Origin: Arctopsyche grandis | Taxonomy: Eukaryota > Arthropoda > Insecta > Trichoptera > Hydropsychidae | DNA: 64,000 nucleotides | Direction: 5' to 3' | Assembly: GCF_051622035.1 (NCBI RefSeq) | Contig: NC_135362.1 | Location: forward strand, 21,227,001 to 21,291,000 | Shown: piece by piece, positions 13,948 to 24,364 of the stretch | Position numbering within the stretch: the first letter of the stretch is position 1 | Layout of the letters: each line of letters opens with the position of its first letter | Notes under the pieces: generated by a model | Seen by the model: only the letters and a program-made list of their open reading frames with translations | Databases searched by the model: none | What the model was told of the DNA's origin: nothing | Made by a program: the position numbers and the translations under genes

Positions 13948-14429
13948 TTTTTCGTTCGATAAACGTCGAAACATTTTTGCTGACTTGTATTGTGACGCGT
14001 AGCTACGAATGCACGTGTATGCATTCATATTGCAAGTACTCGACAATACGACATAAGCAATATTGCGCCGTATCGTCATGGCCTCTAATGTATAAGTAAG
14101 CCGATTTTGCCTTGCACTCGGCCAAATTGCTGTAAACGTGACGTGACCGCGACGTGTAGGTAGATATGAATTGAAATGTAATAAAATGACATATTTGAAA
14201 CGGAGTCGTGCAGTGCTGAAGCCGCGCAGTGCTGTAAGTGCACGGCCTGAGTGAAAAGCGTGCAGCGGAGCGTTTAGCGTTGCGTGCAAACACGCATGCT
14301 GTTGCCGCCGCGCCGCTGGCCTGCCACTCAGGACGCTCGCATCTGTTTATATGTGTTTGACACGAACGCTGCACGCTCCGCCCCGCCCGACGCTCAAGTC
14401 GAGCGTGCACTTAAGAATGAACAGACCTA

Positions 14430-14560
14430 AAATCGGTCACGAGAAAACTGATTAACCGATATTAGGGTGTGACCAGTTTTAGTGTGACGGGTGATCACGT
14501 GTGGCCGACCGGTTGTCTTGTGATCGGTTCACATTTGACTAGTAATCACCGAACCACAAA
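14430..14560 (-). mobile_element. Palindromic MITE, partial copy upstream of Arpc5
   Basis: It contains GTGTGACCAGTTTTAGTGTG and GGTGATCACGTGTG, and ends with a 31-bp block that recurs essentially unchanged at about 30497-30527. A fuller, palindromic copy is at 30305-30530. It lies about 150 bp upstream of the Arpc5 start codon. Confidence 0.65.
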
Positions 14561-14706
14561 TAGTTACAAAAAGTCATGGTCGTACAATAAGCTGTTTAAA
14601 TAGCTGTCAAGATAAAGTGTATTACTAAGCGGTTAGTGACATTTGACGCGGGTGTGGTTGCCGTTCTCTTTCTTGGTATATTAACGTTATATTATTGAGA
14701 TTTGCA

Positions 14707-15711
14707 ATGGCGAAAAATACATGGAGCTCCGCATTCCGGAAGATAGACGTTGATCAATTCAACGAAGATAATTTCCGGGAAGAAGAGGCTGAACCCGCAG
14801 GGCCACCAGGACCGGATGAGTCTACCGTCACCACATTGCTTAATCAATATCCTTTTAAAACCATTACTGATTCTATTAAAATTAATCATCACAAGTATAT
14901 ACTACATTAAATATTACAAAACCACACAACTTGATTTTTAAACCTTATAATTTTTTTTTTCTTGATCTATTATTTTATATGGATTGCACTATTCTCCCTA
15001 TAGTCTAGAATAAAAGTTACTATTATTTATATCAAGAGCTCTAAACTGTATTCGTTGCATGATAATTACCAGATTTCCAAAATTTACGTTCATACCGTTT
15101 TGCCAGGATGTCGAAACTATGTATCACCTTCAGTACTAGAAAGACTCCTAGATTCTTAATTTAAATTCTAGATTCTAAAAACTCTTTATTTTTTTATCAA
15201 ACCCAGAAGGGAAATGTTAGAGAAATTTGTCACATTTACTGTAATTAACCTTTTATTTTATCTTCCGACCCGTATTCATATGTTGTGGCATTTTCGAAAT
15301 ATATTTCCTTAATTCACACTACACAGGAAAGAACTTCGAAGCATTGAAGACAGTCCTCGAATGTGCGCCTCTAGGATCAAAAAATCAACAAGTTAAGGTA
15401 TATTTATTATTTTAATAAATAAAACTGTTATATTTTATTTATATGTATTTCACAATTATTTGACATTGCAGGATAATGCTCTTGCACTGACACTCAAGGT
15501 TCTATTGGCAATAAAGTCGGGACAGATTGAAGAGGCAGTTGCTTCACTGGGTGTCGATTTAGTTGATGTATTGATGAAATACATCTATAAAGGATTTGAA
15601 TTCCCTTCAGAAGGTTCCAGCGGTCATTTACTATTATGGCATGAAAAAGCTTTCCAAGTTGGCGGAGCGGGAGCCATTGTGAGAGTTTTATCTGACACTA
15701 GAAGAATTTAA
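14707..15711 (+). CDS. Arpc5: Arp2/3 complex subunit 5 (p16-Arc)
   Basis: Smallest subunit of the Arp2/3 complex, which nucleates branched actin filaments in the cytoplasm. Coding exons are 14707-14846, 15325-15397 and 15472-15711, giving 150 residues, the family's usual length. The N-terminus (MAKNTWSSAFRKIDVDQF) and an acidic segment are followed by NFEALKTVLECAPLGSKNQQ and the conserved C-terminal helices: VDLVDVLMKYIYKGFE, LLLWHEKAF, then GAIVRVLSDTRRI. The frame is kept across intron 1 only if it is spliced as AT-AC (see separate entry); intron 2 is ordinary GT-AG. AATAAA overlaps the region just after the stop. A MITE lies in the proximal upstream sequence. Confidence 0.95.
14847..15324 (+). 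other. U12-type AT-AC intron in Arpc5
   Basis: The donor is ATATCCTTTT at 14847, an exact match to the U12 AT-type 5' splice consensus. The branch element TTCCTTAAT is at 15305-15313, and the acceptor dinucleotide AC at 15323-15324 lies about 12 nt past the branch adenosine. Splicing here gives Gln-Gly-Lys-Asn-Phe in frame; using the AG two bases later breaks the frame. Confidence 0.9.
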
Positions 15712-16487
15712 ATAAAAAAACAATCTATCTTTCATTTCTTTTTATTATTTGCTCATTGTTTAATTTCTACACTTTACCTTTATTACACCTCTACATTTAT
15801 TTATTATGTCTTAGATATATATTATCTGAAATAATTTTGAAATTTAATAAATAATTAAATCAATTTAATATTGTTGTTTTCAAATCGTACTGCTCTAGTT
15901 TTTAATTACTATTTATTTAATTAATATGTATGTGTATGTAAATTAACATTTTGCGTTTTCTGATAAATCAAAAAAAATCAAGAAATTACAGCAAAATTTT
16001 ACTATCTCCATATAAATCTTATATATAATTTCGAAAGAGACTTTGTAACTATGTAAGTATGTAATTTTGGTTGGTAACATCGAAAACAAATCAAAGTTTC
16101 TATGACGACGATTCGATATTTTTTTTTCAATTCAAATAAATGTAATAAAAAAAACATGAATATTTACTATTACATTCGCCATGTTTAAGCTGTTAATATT
16201 TCAAATACTGAGCGAATCCGGGTAAAAAAACTAGTACATATATATATGTTTTCGTATATGCATATATGATTTTGCAGTAAATAAATAGCACACTACTTAA
16301 TAAGCATTCTGTAAAACAATGATTCAATGGAATGAATGAAAGCTTCATTCAAGACTAGCTATTACTCTATTAGACAAATCAATAGCAGAGAGAACAGTAG
16401 GCGTTGGCTACATTGAATTTTTTTAGTTTTATTTATAATTTAGTACTCCACTATTGGAATCCAATGAAACTAAAATTAAATAGTATG
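15712..16487. other. Arpc5 3' flank, AT-rich
   Basis: No gene seen. Poly(A) signal-like AATAAA motifs occur just after the Arpc5 stop. The last five bases (GTATG, 16483-16487) are the target duplication of the BEL element. Confidence 0.5.
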
Positions 16488-17122
16488 TGTACAGACTCCA
16501 GGGATGTTCAACTCGAGAGCACCCCGGAAGTCGGTTTCTTAGAAGCTCGTGGTAAGCGTGGGCGGGACTGGTCTCCTCCAAGGGATCTACAGGTCGTCGT
16601 CTGCGGTCTGGTCTCTGCTGATGTCTATCTCTCTCTCTCTCTCTCGTACAGTGTGCGTAAGGGAGTGTGATACAGGACAAAGGCGGGAAATTATACAATA
16701 ATGATAACAGGTTGTAATTCTGTTTGTATGGTGACTGTATTTTATATATATATAAATACAAAGAATAAGCAGAGGGGGGGGGGGAGTCCGTCGTGAAATT
16801 AGCGCGCACGTGTTCGAGAGGTTATGATAACCTCACTCCTCACGTGACTACGTGATCTGACTTCGACGAAGAAAGACCACGATTTCCTCACTTCTCACCG
16901 GACGTATACTGAAGCTGTACTTCCAGTATCGTCTGCCGATCCAGGCTGAGCTGATCGGGACTCGGTGGTGGGAACAAACTCGGTAGCGAACAGAGATGTT
17001 CACTCGACCGAAGCGGAAAACGAATAGAAGGCGGGGACGCGCGCTCGGCGCCGATCTCCCTCCAAAACGGCTCCTTTGGTCGTAACGCCACGAAAGCTGA
17101 CCATGAAGACTTGGTCGGAACA
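16488..17122 (-). repeat. 3' LTR of BEL/Pao element
   Basis: 635 bp, beginning TGTACAG and ending GGAACA on the plus strand (TG...CA ends). It is almost identical to the LTR at 20012-20645. The differences I see are in a CT run and a G run. Because the element is on the minus strand, this is the 3' LTR. Next to it, read on the minus strand, is a purine run AACGGGGGGAGTA, the likely polypurine tract. Confidence 0.93.
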
Positions 17123-17560
17123 TACTCCCCCCGTTGGAAGTCAGAGGATCGAATTCCAAAACAAATAAGAATTAATGGTGCACAAGCGACTAATGAAATA
17201 CACAAAAACCAAGCAAATAAGCAAAAAAATAACAAAAAAACAACACAACAAAATAACCCAGTCAGCAAACAAAATAACATTAGTCCACCGTCAGTTTCCC
17301 ATCCTACATAAGCAGCTGACTAAGCCGGCAAGAAACAAACAAAAAATAGACAAACAAACAACCAAAACACCAACAAATAACCAACACCAATGCTAGGTAA
17401 CAATATTGTTCAACCGTTATATGTCCCAATCTATCCTGATAGCTCCATTACAAAGCACCAATCAAACCAACAAGAGAAGCATAAAAGAAAAGCAACTCAA
17501 AAACTTAAGTTAAAACACATAAACTGAATCCACAACACAGATACAAACAACGCGCCAACT

Positions 17561-19909
17561 TTAATGTGGGACGTTATGAACGTTCGCCACACCGTTGCAC
17601 AAATTCACTGAGTGCTGCTCGACTGGCAGTCGAGCTACTCGCCGGACTGCTCGCTTGGTGTTGCTGATGGAGGAGTAGTAGGACCTACTCCTGTGCCCCT
17701 GTCTGCCAGGGGCCGCTGCTGCATGTGCTGGTGTGGTAGCACCCTCGCTCCGGGTTGATCGACCAGATCCTCCTGCTGTTGCGCAACTAGTGGTGCGCCA
17801 ACTAGGAACTGGCCAGGAGTTATGGGAGCTGGGTTGGGAAGGTCGAAAGATGTGAGGGTTAAAGGGCGCGGGTACATTGCGCTTCGGCAAGCGGAATCTT
17901 CGTTCCGCGGAAATACGCGATTCGTCCAGGGGACGCGTAACTGTCTTGACTGGACGTCTCGCGCCAAAAAAAGATAACGGATCACGACCCGTTGTGTGAT
18001 GGCAATTCCGAGAATCGCTTGAAACTGTGGGCGCATCTAGAGAGCCGCCCAATATCCAGCCGAAAGCTGTGTTCATCATCACGATGCGTCCTCCTCTGTC
18101 ACCGCGTGACTTGGAGGGAACTAAAATGGTACGTTTGCCATTGCGTAACATCGCATGATAGGCGTCGCTGCCTATCACCATATCCACTGTACCGGGAATA
18201 TCGAATGACGGATCGGCAAGGGGGAGATGAAGCGGCAAATGGCTCCGAATTTCGGACACGTTGCGCGATGGAAGTTGATTCGCGATCTCGGGCATGATTG
18301 CGCAATCGAGATCAACACTGGAGCCCTGATTGGGGATGCGCGGTAGAATTCGAATTACCGCGCCACTAGTAATGGACGTCCTATTTGAACCTATTCCTAC
18401 CAGGTTGACGTCCATCCTTTTCGACTTTAAGGCGAGTCGCCTTCTTAAGTCTTCAGAGATGAGGTTGAGTTCGGAGCCGTTATCTAACAATGCTCGAACC
18501 TTGTGCGAACGCCCATCTCCGCCGCGAACTTGTACTTCCACGGTGGATAACAGGACAGTTCGGGCGTGAGAAGGCGATACGCGTCTCACCGAGTGTAAAA
18601 CCAACGATGATTTTACGGGTTTGGCGTTCTCTGATTTCTTTGGGCTCCGATAATGTTTGGCCTTATTTGAAGGCGAAGTTTGGTATGGAGTTGAGTCATG
18701 TAACATGGTGTGATGGGCATGACCGCATTTGAAGCATCTCTGCTTTGTTTGGCACGCGTGAACTATGTGCCCTGGCCTCAAGCAGTTGAGACATAGTCGA
18801 CGTTTTATGGCGTTCGACCTACGCTCATCACCGCTCATTTGGCGGAATGATGGACAGGCTAGCAGAGAATGACTTCCGCTGCAACTGATGCAGGAGGGGC
18901 GTTCCCTCCTCACATGCAGAACTGCTGCCTTCGGATTCGTAATGGTTCTTGGTCGAGGATTCGACTCGCCTTTTAAGACGAAGTCGGCATTTGCCATCGA
19001 TTGGCACTGAAGCGTCAGAAATTCGATGAGTTTGTGGAATGTGCACTCCTCATGTTTTGGCGCTTGAAGCTCCCATTGTCGAACCGTGTATCGATCGAGC
19101 TTCCTAGTGATGCACATGACCAAAATGTCGTCCCAAGTGTCGACCGGAACGCCCAAGTTGGCCAGTGCACGGACGTGCATGTTAAAATCGTCTATGCAGC
19201 GATGCAAACTTGCGTAACTATTGGACGCAATTTGTTCCGCGTCCAATATTGCGCGAATGTGGGACTGAACAACAATTTTTTTATTATTGTAGCGCTGCTC
19301 CAGAATGGACCAAGCGCGGGAGAAGGAATCATCAGATAACTCTAAGCCACTGACTACGCGATTGGGTTCTCCTTTTAGGACTGCCAACAAGTATTGGAAA
19401 CGGGCGAGTTGAGAAGTTTCGCCGGCCATAGCGACCAAGAAGCGTTGTGAGAAAAGGGGCCAATTTTGGACGTTGCCTTCGAAGGTGGGCAACTCCAAAC
19501 GGGGCAATTTTATTGCCGAATTTGATTGCGATACAGCGGAAATCGTGACGGCAGCGCCACCTACCGGCGACGCGCTCAGTTGCAGCTCCCGCAATCTAAG
19601 CATTTCCATACATCGTTCGAGGGCGATTAAGTATTCCGTCTCGAACTCGTCAATGACGGACTCGGAGGCCCGAGCCTCCGCTTCGTCCAGCTCGTCAATC
19701 TGAGCTTGGACCGATTCGAAATCAGACAACAGAGGTTTAATTATCTCGAGTCTGATTTGGAGCATGGAAATACTCAGATCCCCCTCCAAATGGTTCGCAT
19801 TTCTCGTTAACCGAGCGCGAATGCTTTTCCGCGTATTCCGAAGTGCTTCCATTTTGGACACGACAAAAATAAACAATGGACACGGGAAAAGAAACAAAAT
19901 GGCGACCAA
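17561..19909 (-). CDS. BEL/Pao Gag-protease polyprotein with residual pol tail
   Basis: An intact 782-codon frame. Residues ~130-290 form the DUF1759 Gag region (IKLPRLELPTFEGN, WPLFSQRFL). Residues ~365-410 hold two CCHC-like knuckles (CLNCLRPGHIVHAC and CFKCGHAHHTMLH). Around residue 475, ALLDNGSELNLIS carries the DxGS active site of the DUF1758 aspartic protease, ending near NTAFGWILGG. After that the frame becomes low-complexity. An overlapping minus-strand frame (17635-18036) contains PITPGQFLVGAPL, the motif normally near the end of BEL pol. So a large deletion removed the polymerase part and the 3' end of this ORF reads out of frame. It makes a structural protein and protease but no polymerase. 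Confidence 0.88.
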   Translation of the reverse strand: MVAILFLFPCPLFIFVVSKMEALRNTRKSIRARLTRNANHLEGDLSISMLQIRLEIIKPLLSDFESVQAQIDELDEAEARASESVIDEFETEYLIALERCMEMLRLRELQLSASPVGGAAVTISAVSQSNSAIKLPRLELPTFEGNVQNWPLFSQRFLVAMAGETSQLARFQYLLAVLKGEPNRVVSGLELSDDSFSRAWSILEQRYNNKKIVVQSHIRAILDAEQIASNSYASLHRCIDDFNMHVRALANLGVPVDTWDDILVMCITRKLDRYTVRQWELQAPKHEECTFHKLIEFLTLQCQSMANADFVLKGESNPRPRTITNPKAAVLHVRRERPSCISCSGSHSLLACPSFRQMSGDERRSNAIKRRLCLNCLRPGHIVHACQTKQRCFKCGHAHHTMLHDSTPYQTSPSNKAKHYRSPKKSENAKPVKSSLVLHSVRRVSPSHARTVLLSTVEVQVRGGDGRSHKVRALLDNGSELNLISEDLRRRLALKSKRMDVNLVGIGSNRTSITSGAVIRILPRIPNQGSSVDLDCAIMPEIANQLPSRNVSEIRSHLPLHLPLADPSFDIPGTVDMVIGSDAYHAMLRNGKRTILVPSKSRGDRGGRIVMMNTAFGWILGGSLDAPTVSSDSRNCHHTTGRDPLSFFGARRPVKTVTRPLDESRISAERRFRLPKRNVPAPFNPHIFRPSQPSSHNSWPVPSWRTTSCATAGGSGRSTRSEGATTPAHAAAAPGRQGHRSRSYYSSISNTKRAVRRVARLPVEQHSVNLCNGVANVHNVPH

Positions 19910-20011
19910 AAATCACAACAACAACAGAAAAATGCTAATTACGACCAACCTAGATTAGACGACGTTGACAGACCAGCTCTGGAAGAAATCCGGCTCTTTC
20001 GAAGGACCAAA

Positions 20012-20645
20012 TGTACAGACTCCAGGGATGTTCAACTCGAGAGCACCCCGGAAGTCGGTTTCTTAGAAGCTCGTGGTAAGCGTGGGCGGGACTGGTCTCC
20101 TCCAAGGGATCTACAGGTCGTCGTCTGCGGTCTGGTCTCTGCTGATGTCTATCTCTCTCTCTCTCTCGTACAGTGTGCGTAAGGGAGTGTGATACAGGAC
20201 AAAGGCGGGAAATTATACAATAATGATAACAGGTTGTAATTCTGTTTGTATGGTGACTGTATTTTATATATATATAAATACAAAGAATAAGCAGAGGGGG
20301 GGGGGGGAGTCCGTCGTGAAATTAGCGCGCACGTGTTCGAGAGGTTATGATAACCTCACTCCTCACGTGACTACGTGATCTGACTTCGACGAAGAAAGAC
20401 CACGATTTCCTCACTTCTCACCGGACGTATACTGAAGCTGTACTTCCAGTATCGTCTGCCGATCCAGGCTGAGCTGATCGGGACTCGGTGGTGGGAACAA
20501 ACTCGGTAGCGAACAGAGATGTTCACTCGACCGAAGCGGAAAACGAATAGAAGGCGGGGACGCGCGCTCGGCGCCGATCTCCCTCCAAAACGGCTCCTTT
20601 GGTCGTAACGCCACGAAAGCTGACCATGAAGACTTGGTCGGAACA
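20012..20645 (-). repeat. 5' LTR of BEL/Pao element
   Basis: 634 bp, TGTACAG...GGAACA, nearly identical to the LTR at 16488-17122. It is followed by the right target duplication GTATG. Confidence 0.93.
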
Positions 20646-21351
20646 GTATGTTTAAACATTTTGGTGTCAGTTTCAGTAATTGTACTTTGAAATATTTCAA
20701 ATCATTCATTATGACATTGAGATACAATTTATTTTCATCGTTGGCTGCCTTGATTTTTCGTTATAAGCCGAATCTGTAAATAAATGAAAAGCTATAGAGA
20801 ACGACAGCAATGAAATAATGATGTGGTTTAATCAGGGCCAGACTGAAGATTTTAAGCGCCCAGGGCAAAACCTAAAATTTGCGCCTTCCCTCCTCCCCCT
20901 TATTTTTATTAATACATGTTACCCAATATAATTTAATAAAATGCAATACAAGATAAAAAAAAACAAATCAAAATAATTAAACTAATTTCAACATCAATTA
21001 TCGACTAGACATATGAACTTCGCATATTTATACAGACATACGAGTCCGTACCGTCATTTTGGATTTGATTATAATAAAAATCTCGTAAAAAAAGTATATG
21101 CTGAGCGATATTTGACAGTTTTCTGTACGATAATTCCCCAGTGCGACAGGAGATCCGCGCGCGCGATTTTCGTAGCGGCGGTTATCCTGGTAGAGATTCA
21201 CATTTGGGATGTAACTCGTTTACCACATCTACAGTATGAATCCTGGCGTCTGATATAAAGATCGCTTTTGCTCGTAAATATATGAAGTCGAAAAAGGTTG
21301 ACTTAATGATTAAATTCTAGTTAATGCGCCAGGTATGATGATGGGTAAACG

Positions 21352-21534
21352 GATTATTCCGCAAAAGCGATCTCGCGCACGTCACTAAAATCTCGATCAC
21401 GGAACATCTGGCACTCGAGTTATCGTAAGTGAAATATTTCGCGTGTGTAGTTTTTGATTGATGGAGTTTTTGGGTGCCAAATGTTCCGTGATCGAGATTT
21501 TAGTGACGTGCGCGAGATCGCTTTTTGCGGAATA
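21352..21534. repeat. Palindromic element, ~61-bp arms
   Basis: The left arm at 21352-21412 (GATTATTCCGCAAAAGCGAT, then CTCGCGCACGTCAC) is mirrored at about 21474-21534 almost base for base. The loop of about 60 bp is unrelated. A degenerate piece (AAAGTCACTAAAATCTTTAT) recurs near 36800. Probably a MITE. Confidence 0.75.
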
Positions 21535-21782
21535 ATCACCGAACCGTGATGATGATACGACGATGACTTCGCGCATGTTGGTATGAATGAGTGTCAAGGT
21601 GACGGAAGTTGGCGTTCTGGATCCCCGACAGGCGGCAGGCGGTCGAAAAGACCGGCAGTCGAGGAGCGGCCATCGTACAGTTGACGTTCAGCGTTCGTCG
21701 GTAGCACATCTCCATTTCCATTCAGGTGACAGTGAGGCCGCGAGGTCTTTCCCTCGAAACCCCACTCCTCTGACGCTGCCAT

Positions 21783-21876
21783 CCCACTGCCCACTCCCCA
21801 CTGCCCACTGCCCACTGCCCACTCCCCACACCCCACACCCCACACCCCACACCCCACACCCCACACCCCACACCCA
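21783..21876. repeat. C-rich heptamer array (CCCACTG / CCCCACA)n
   Basis: About 13 heptamers: first CCCACTG/CCCACTC variants, then (CCCCACA)n. The minus strand is GTGGGG-repeated and could form G-quadruplexes. It lies about 640 bp upstream of the Prx6 start codon. Confidence 0.9.
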
Positions 21877-22520
21877 CTTATGTAGATTTCTTTTGAAAAC
21901 ATCCTTTTGTGCTCGAGTGTTCCACGAATCTGCGTCGATAATCGTTATACTCGTATACCTGTCCTGCGCATATGCTAATTTTATGCTATTCCCATTAAAT
22001 GGCCTCCCAAAGCTTTTGCTAATTGTTGTGCGCACTTTCTCGTCAGACCGTTTCGTGTCCTTTTCACGTTTGGATTCGATGTTATCGTGAAAGCATCAGC
22101 GCGCTTGTTATTCCAAAACGTCTCTAATTCTTTCAACAACATCTGTTATCGCCCTCGATATCTACGTTGTATATCCTTTCGAATACCCCCATCGATCACA
22201 TTGTCCCATCTGGTGTGTATTTACCGTGTTTCATATCAATATATGCGCATCAATCGTAATTACTTTGTAAACGTTTTGCCACTGCGCCATCTCTGTTTTT
22301 ATCTATATTGCAAAATCTACCTCGGAACGTATAGCAAATGAAGAATTAATTCATCAAAGCAAACTGTTTTTTTTTTTTGTATTACTATACTTTCTTTATA
22401 ACCGACTGTGCAACTGTCGAAGACTCATTATATGTATGTATTTGTGTTTAAATTTGTACTGCGTATAATTTTACATTATATTTTTCAGTTTACCCAGATA
22501 CGGATATTGTCCACGAAAAG

Positions 22521-23650
22521 ATGCCGACCTTAGGAGAGATGTTTCCCAATTTCACTTGCACAACGACCATAGGAACTTTGTCGTTTCACAAGTGGCTGGG
22601 AGATTCGTCAGTATTTTCAACTTTGTATATTTCTAACAAATTATAAAAAAGGAAATGAAGTTCATATTGAGATATATTTTTTTTCTTCCCAGCTGGGGCA
22701 TTCTTTTTTCCCACCCGGCTGATTTTACACCGGTGTGTACCACCGAACTGGCGAGACTCGTCAATCTCGCACCCGAGTTTGAAAAGCGAAATGTCAAGAT
22801 CATTGCCTTATCTTGCGATTCGGTTAAGAATCACGAGCTTTGGCAGAAGGACGTCAAGTCATATGCGGGTTGGTGGCATATATAATATTAATTTCATTCA
22901 ATTAAAATAATTGTGCCCCTGGTCGTATCTTCTCCGAACGCCTTTGATTAATTCGACAACCTTTTATATAGGAGACGTTCTTTATTATAGTTCTATGTGC
23001 TAATGCCCAAACACCCTACATTTTACGCTCATATGTTTGACTGATTTTAGATACTCCTTGTTTACTTCAGGTTATTTATTAACTATGTATGCATGTTTTA
23101 GGCGACAAGTCCCCCGGCTTTCCATTTCCAATCATCGATGACAGTGATAGAAATTTGGCTGTACTCTTGGGAATGTTGGATCCTGATGAAGTTGATTCAC
23201 ACGGTATTCCACTAACGGCTCGTGCGGTGTTCGTAATCGATCCAAAAAAGAAGTATCGCCTTTCAATCTTGTACCCGGCGACCATTGGCCGAAACTTCAA
23301 GTGAGCACAAATTATTTTAATATTTTAAGAGTTTGTTGTTCTCATTTTCTTCACTTATAATTTATTTTTTAGTGAAATTTTGCGTACAATTGACGCAATG
23401 CAGCTAACAGATACGCATAAGGTGGCTACTCCTGCAGACTGGGAGGTAGTTTTTTTAATGTTTTTATTATATTTCTTTTAATTTAAATATTCACATACCA
23501 GCTTGTTTTTTATTATTTCAGGTTGGCAAGGAATGCATGATTTTGCCAGTGGTGACGAATCTACAGTTGAATAAGATGTTCCCTCGTGGCACGACATCTG
23601 TGGCTGTTCCATCAGGATTGCCTTACATGCGCAAAACTCCTCACCCCTAA
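22521..23650 (+). CDS. Prx6: 1-Cys peroxiredoxin (Prx6 class)
   Basis: Peroxidase that reduces hydrogen peroxide and lipid hydroperoxides through one catalytic cysteine; the class also has a phospholipase A2-type serine. Coding exons are 22521-22606, 22693-22868, 23102-23300, 23373-23445 and 23522-23650, all GT-AG, encoding 220 residues, typical for the class. The peroxidatic Cys44 is in DFTPVCTTE. The lipase-type motif GDSWG is at residues 27-31 and is split by intron 1. The C-terminal part ([41 protein letters not shown]) is the long tail that separates Prx6 from 2-Cys enzymes. The ATG at 22521 is the first in frame after an apparent acceptor and fits the family N-terminus. No secretion signal is seen, so it is probably cytosolic. 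The gene is convergent with NTMT1. Confidence 0.95.
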
Positions 23651-23701
23651 TTTCATTTTTAAATTGATGAAATTACATAATTTTTCGGTGTTCAATGTGT
23701 C

Positions 23702-23732
<31 letters not shown>

Positions 23733-24027
23733 CATACATAGATAAAAGAGTTTATATTATATATTGGCTTAGGGAAAAGGCGTATGACGCAATTACATAT
23801 ATGTATATGAAAGGTATATTTTAAGAATGCAACATACGCACACATGTTAGAAGTATGACCATTTACAACATGCCATCAATATATTTACATATTACACACT
23901 GATACTTATGTCAAATACGAATTTATTGTTAATGATCTCAATTAACCCAGATGATGAGTGCTTGTTAAGATAATGGGAAGAACTGATGATACTAAGGAAA
24001 CAATTACCATTCTTAAAAGGGTCCAAT

Positions 24028-24088
<61 letters not shown>

Positions 24089-24364
24089 TATAGCCAAAGC
24101 TTATTTATCTCAATGTTTTTGAACCTTTGTGGTTGTGTGTCGACCCAAAATAAAATGCTTTAAATGTATAGAACATAGATGTAATTTTGTTTGTGTATTG
24201 AAATAAAGCATATTGGTGTTAAAAAATAATTTTATTTAAATTTCAACGTTTGCCAGCCTTATGAAAATTTCAGGTTATTCTATTTCTATGATCTCTTTAG
24301 AAGTTTCTTGATCAACTTTCACAGACTGCTTTACCATTCTGATATTTTTCGGTCGATCGGTCAT
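23651..24364. other. Intergenic between convergent Prx6 and NTMT1
   Basis: 3' flanks of two convergent genes. It holds an A-rich tract at 23701-23716, a (TA)n microsatellite at about 24030-24085 and AATAAA motifs near 24149 and 24201 on the plus strand. No coding signal. Confidence 0.6.
24030..24085. repeat. (TA)n microsatellite
   Basis: About 54 bp of uninterrupted TA dinucleotides. Confidence 0.95.

Larger units (their letters stand above)
12596..14428 (-). mobile_element. Harbinger-like DNA element, copy A (interrupted)
   Basis: This is the same element as at 37.33-38.14 kb, in reverse orientation. Its right edge ends in the complement of AGGTCTGTTCAT, matching the terminal repeat of the other copy; the left end is diverged. 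On the minus strand it encodes a Harbinger-transposase-like N-terminus (KKARRRFDVHPMLKN, then EGEFWTLYKELVDDGQ) and, further on, a second frame beginning ARNSRVYFHDGQK. The nuclease domain is missing, so it is non-autonomous. A Helitron-like element (13063-13947) is inserted between the two halves. Confidence 0.65.
16488..20645 (-). mobile_element. BEL/Pao LTR retrotransposon, internally deleted
   Basis: 4,158 bp with two LTRs and a 5-bp target duplication GTATG (16483-16487 and 20646-20650). The internal region is 2,889 bp, far below that of a complete BEL/Pao element. It encodes Gag, zinc knuckles and an aspartic protease, then jumps to what looks like the extreme C-terminus of pol; reverse transcriptase, RNase H and most of integrase are absent. 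Next to the 5' LTR, read on the minus strand, TTTGGTCCTTCGAAAGAGCC is the likely tRNA primer site. The near-identical LTRs indicate recent insertion, so it presumably moved with enzymes supplied in trans. Confidence 0.9.
20651..22520. other. Repeat-rich upstream region of Prx6
   Basis: No gene seen. It contains a hAT-like end at about 20833 (CAGGGCCAGACTGAAG, then GCGCCCAGGGC), a dispersed repeat around 21130-21215 (also at 25.3-25.6 and 36.5 kb), a palindrome at 21352-21534 and a C-rich heptamer array at 21783-21876. A CAG at about 22487-22489, after a T-rich tract, may be the acceptor of a Prx6 5' UTR exon that reaches the ATG at 22521. Confidence 0.5.

Noticed and set aside
14847-14913. 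Arpc5 exon 1 reading on past 14846 to a stop at 14908-14910 (YPFKTITDSIKIN...)
   Set aside because: This is readthrough into the AT-AC intron; the extension is AT-driven and breaks alignment with the family.
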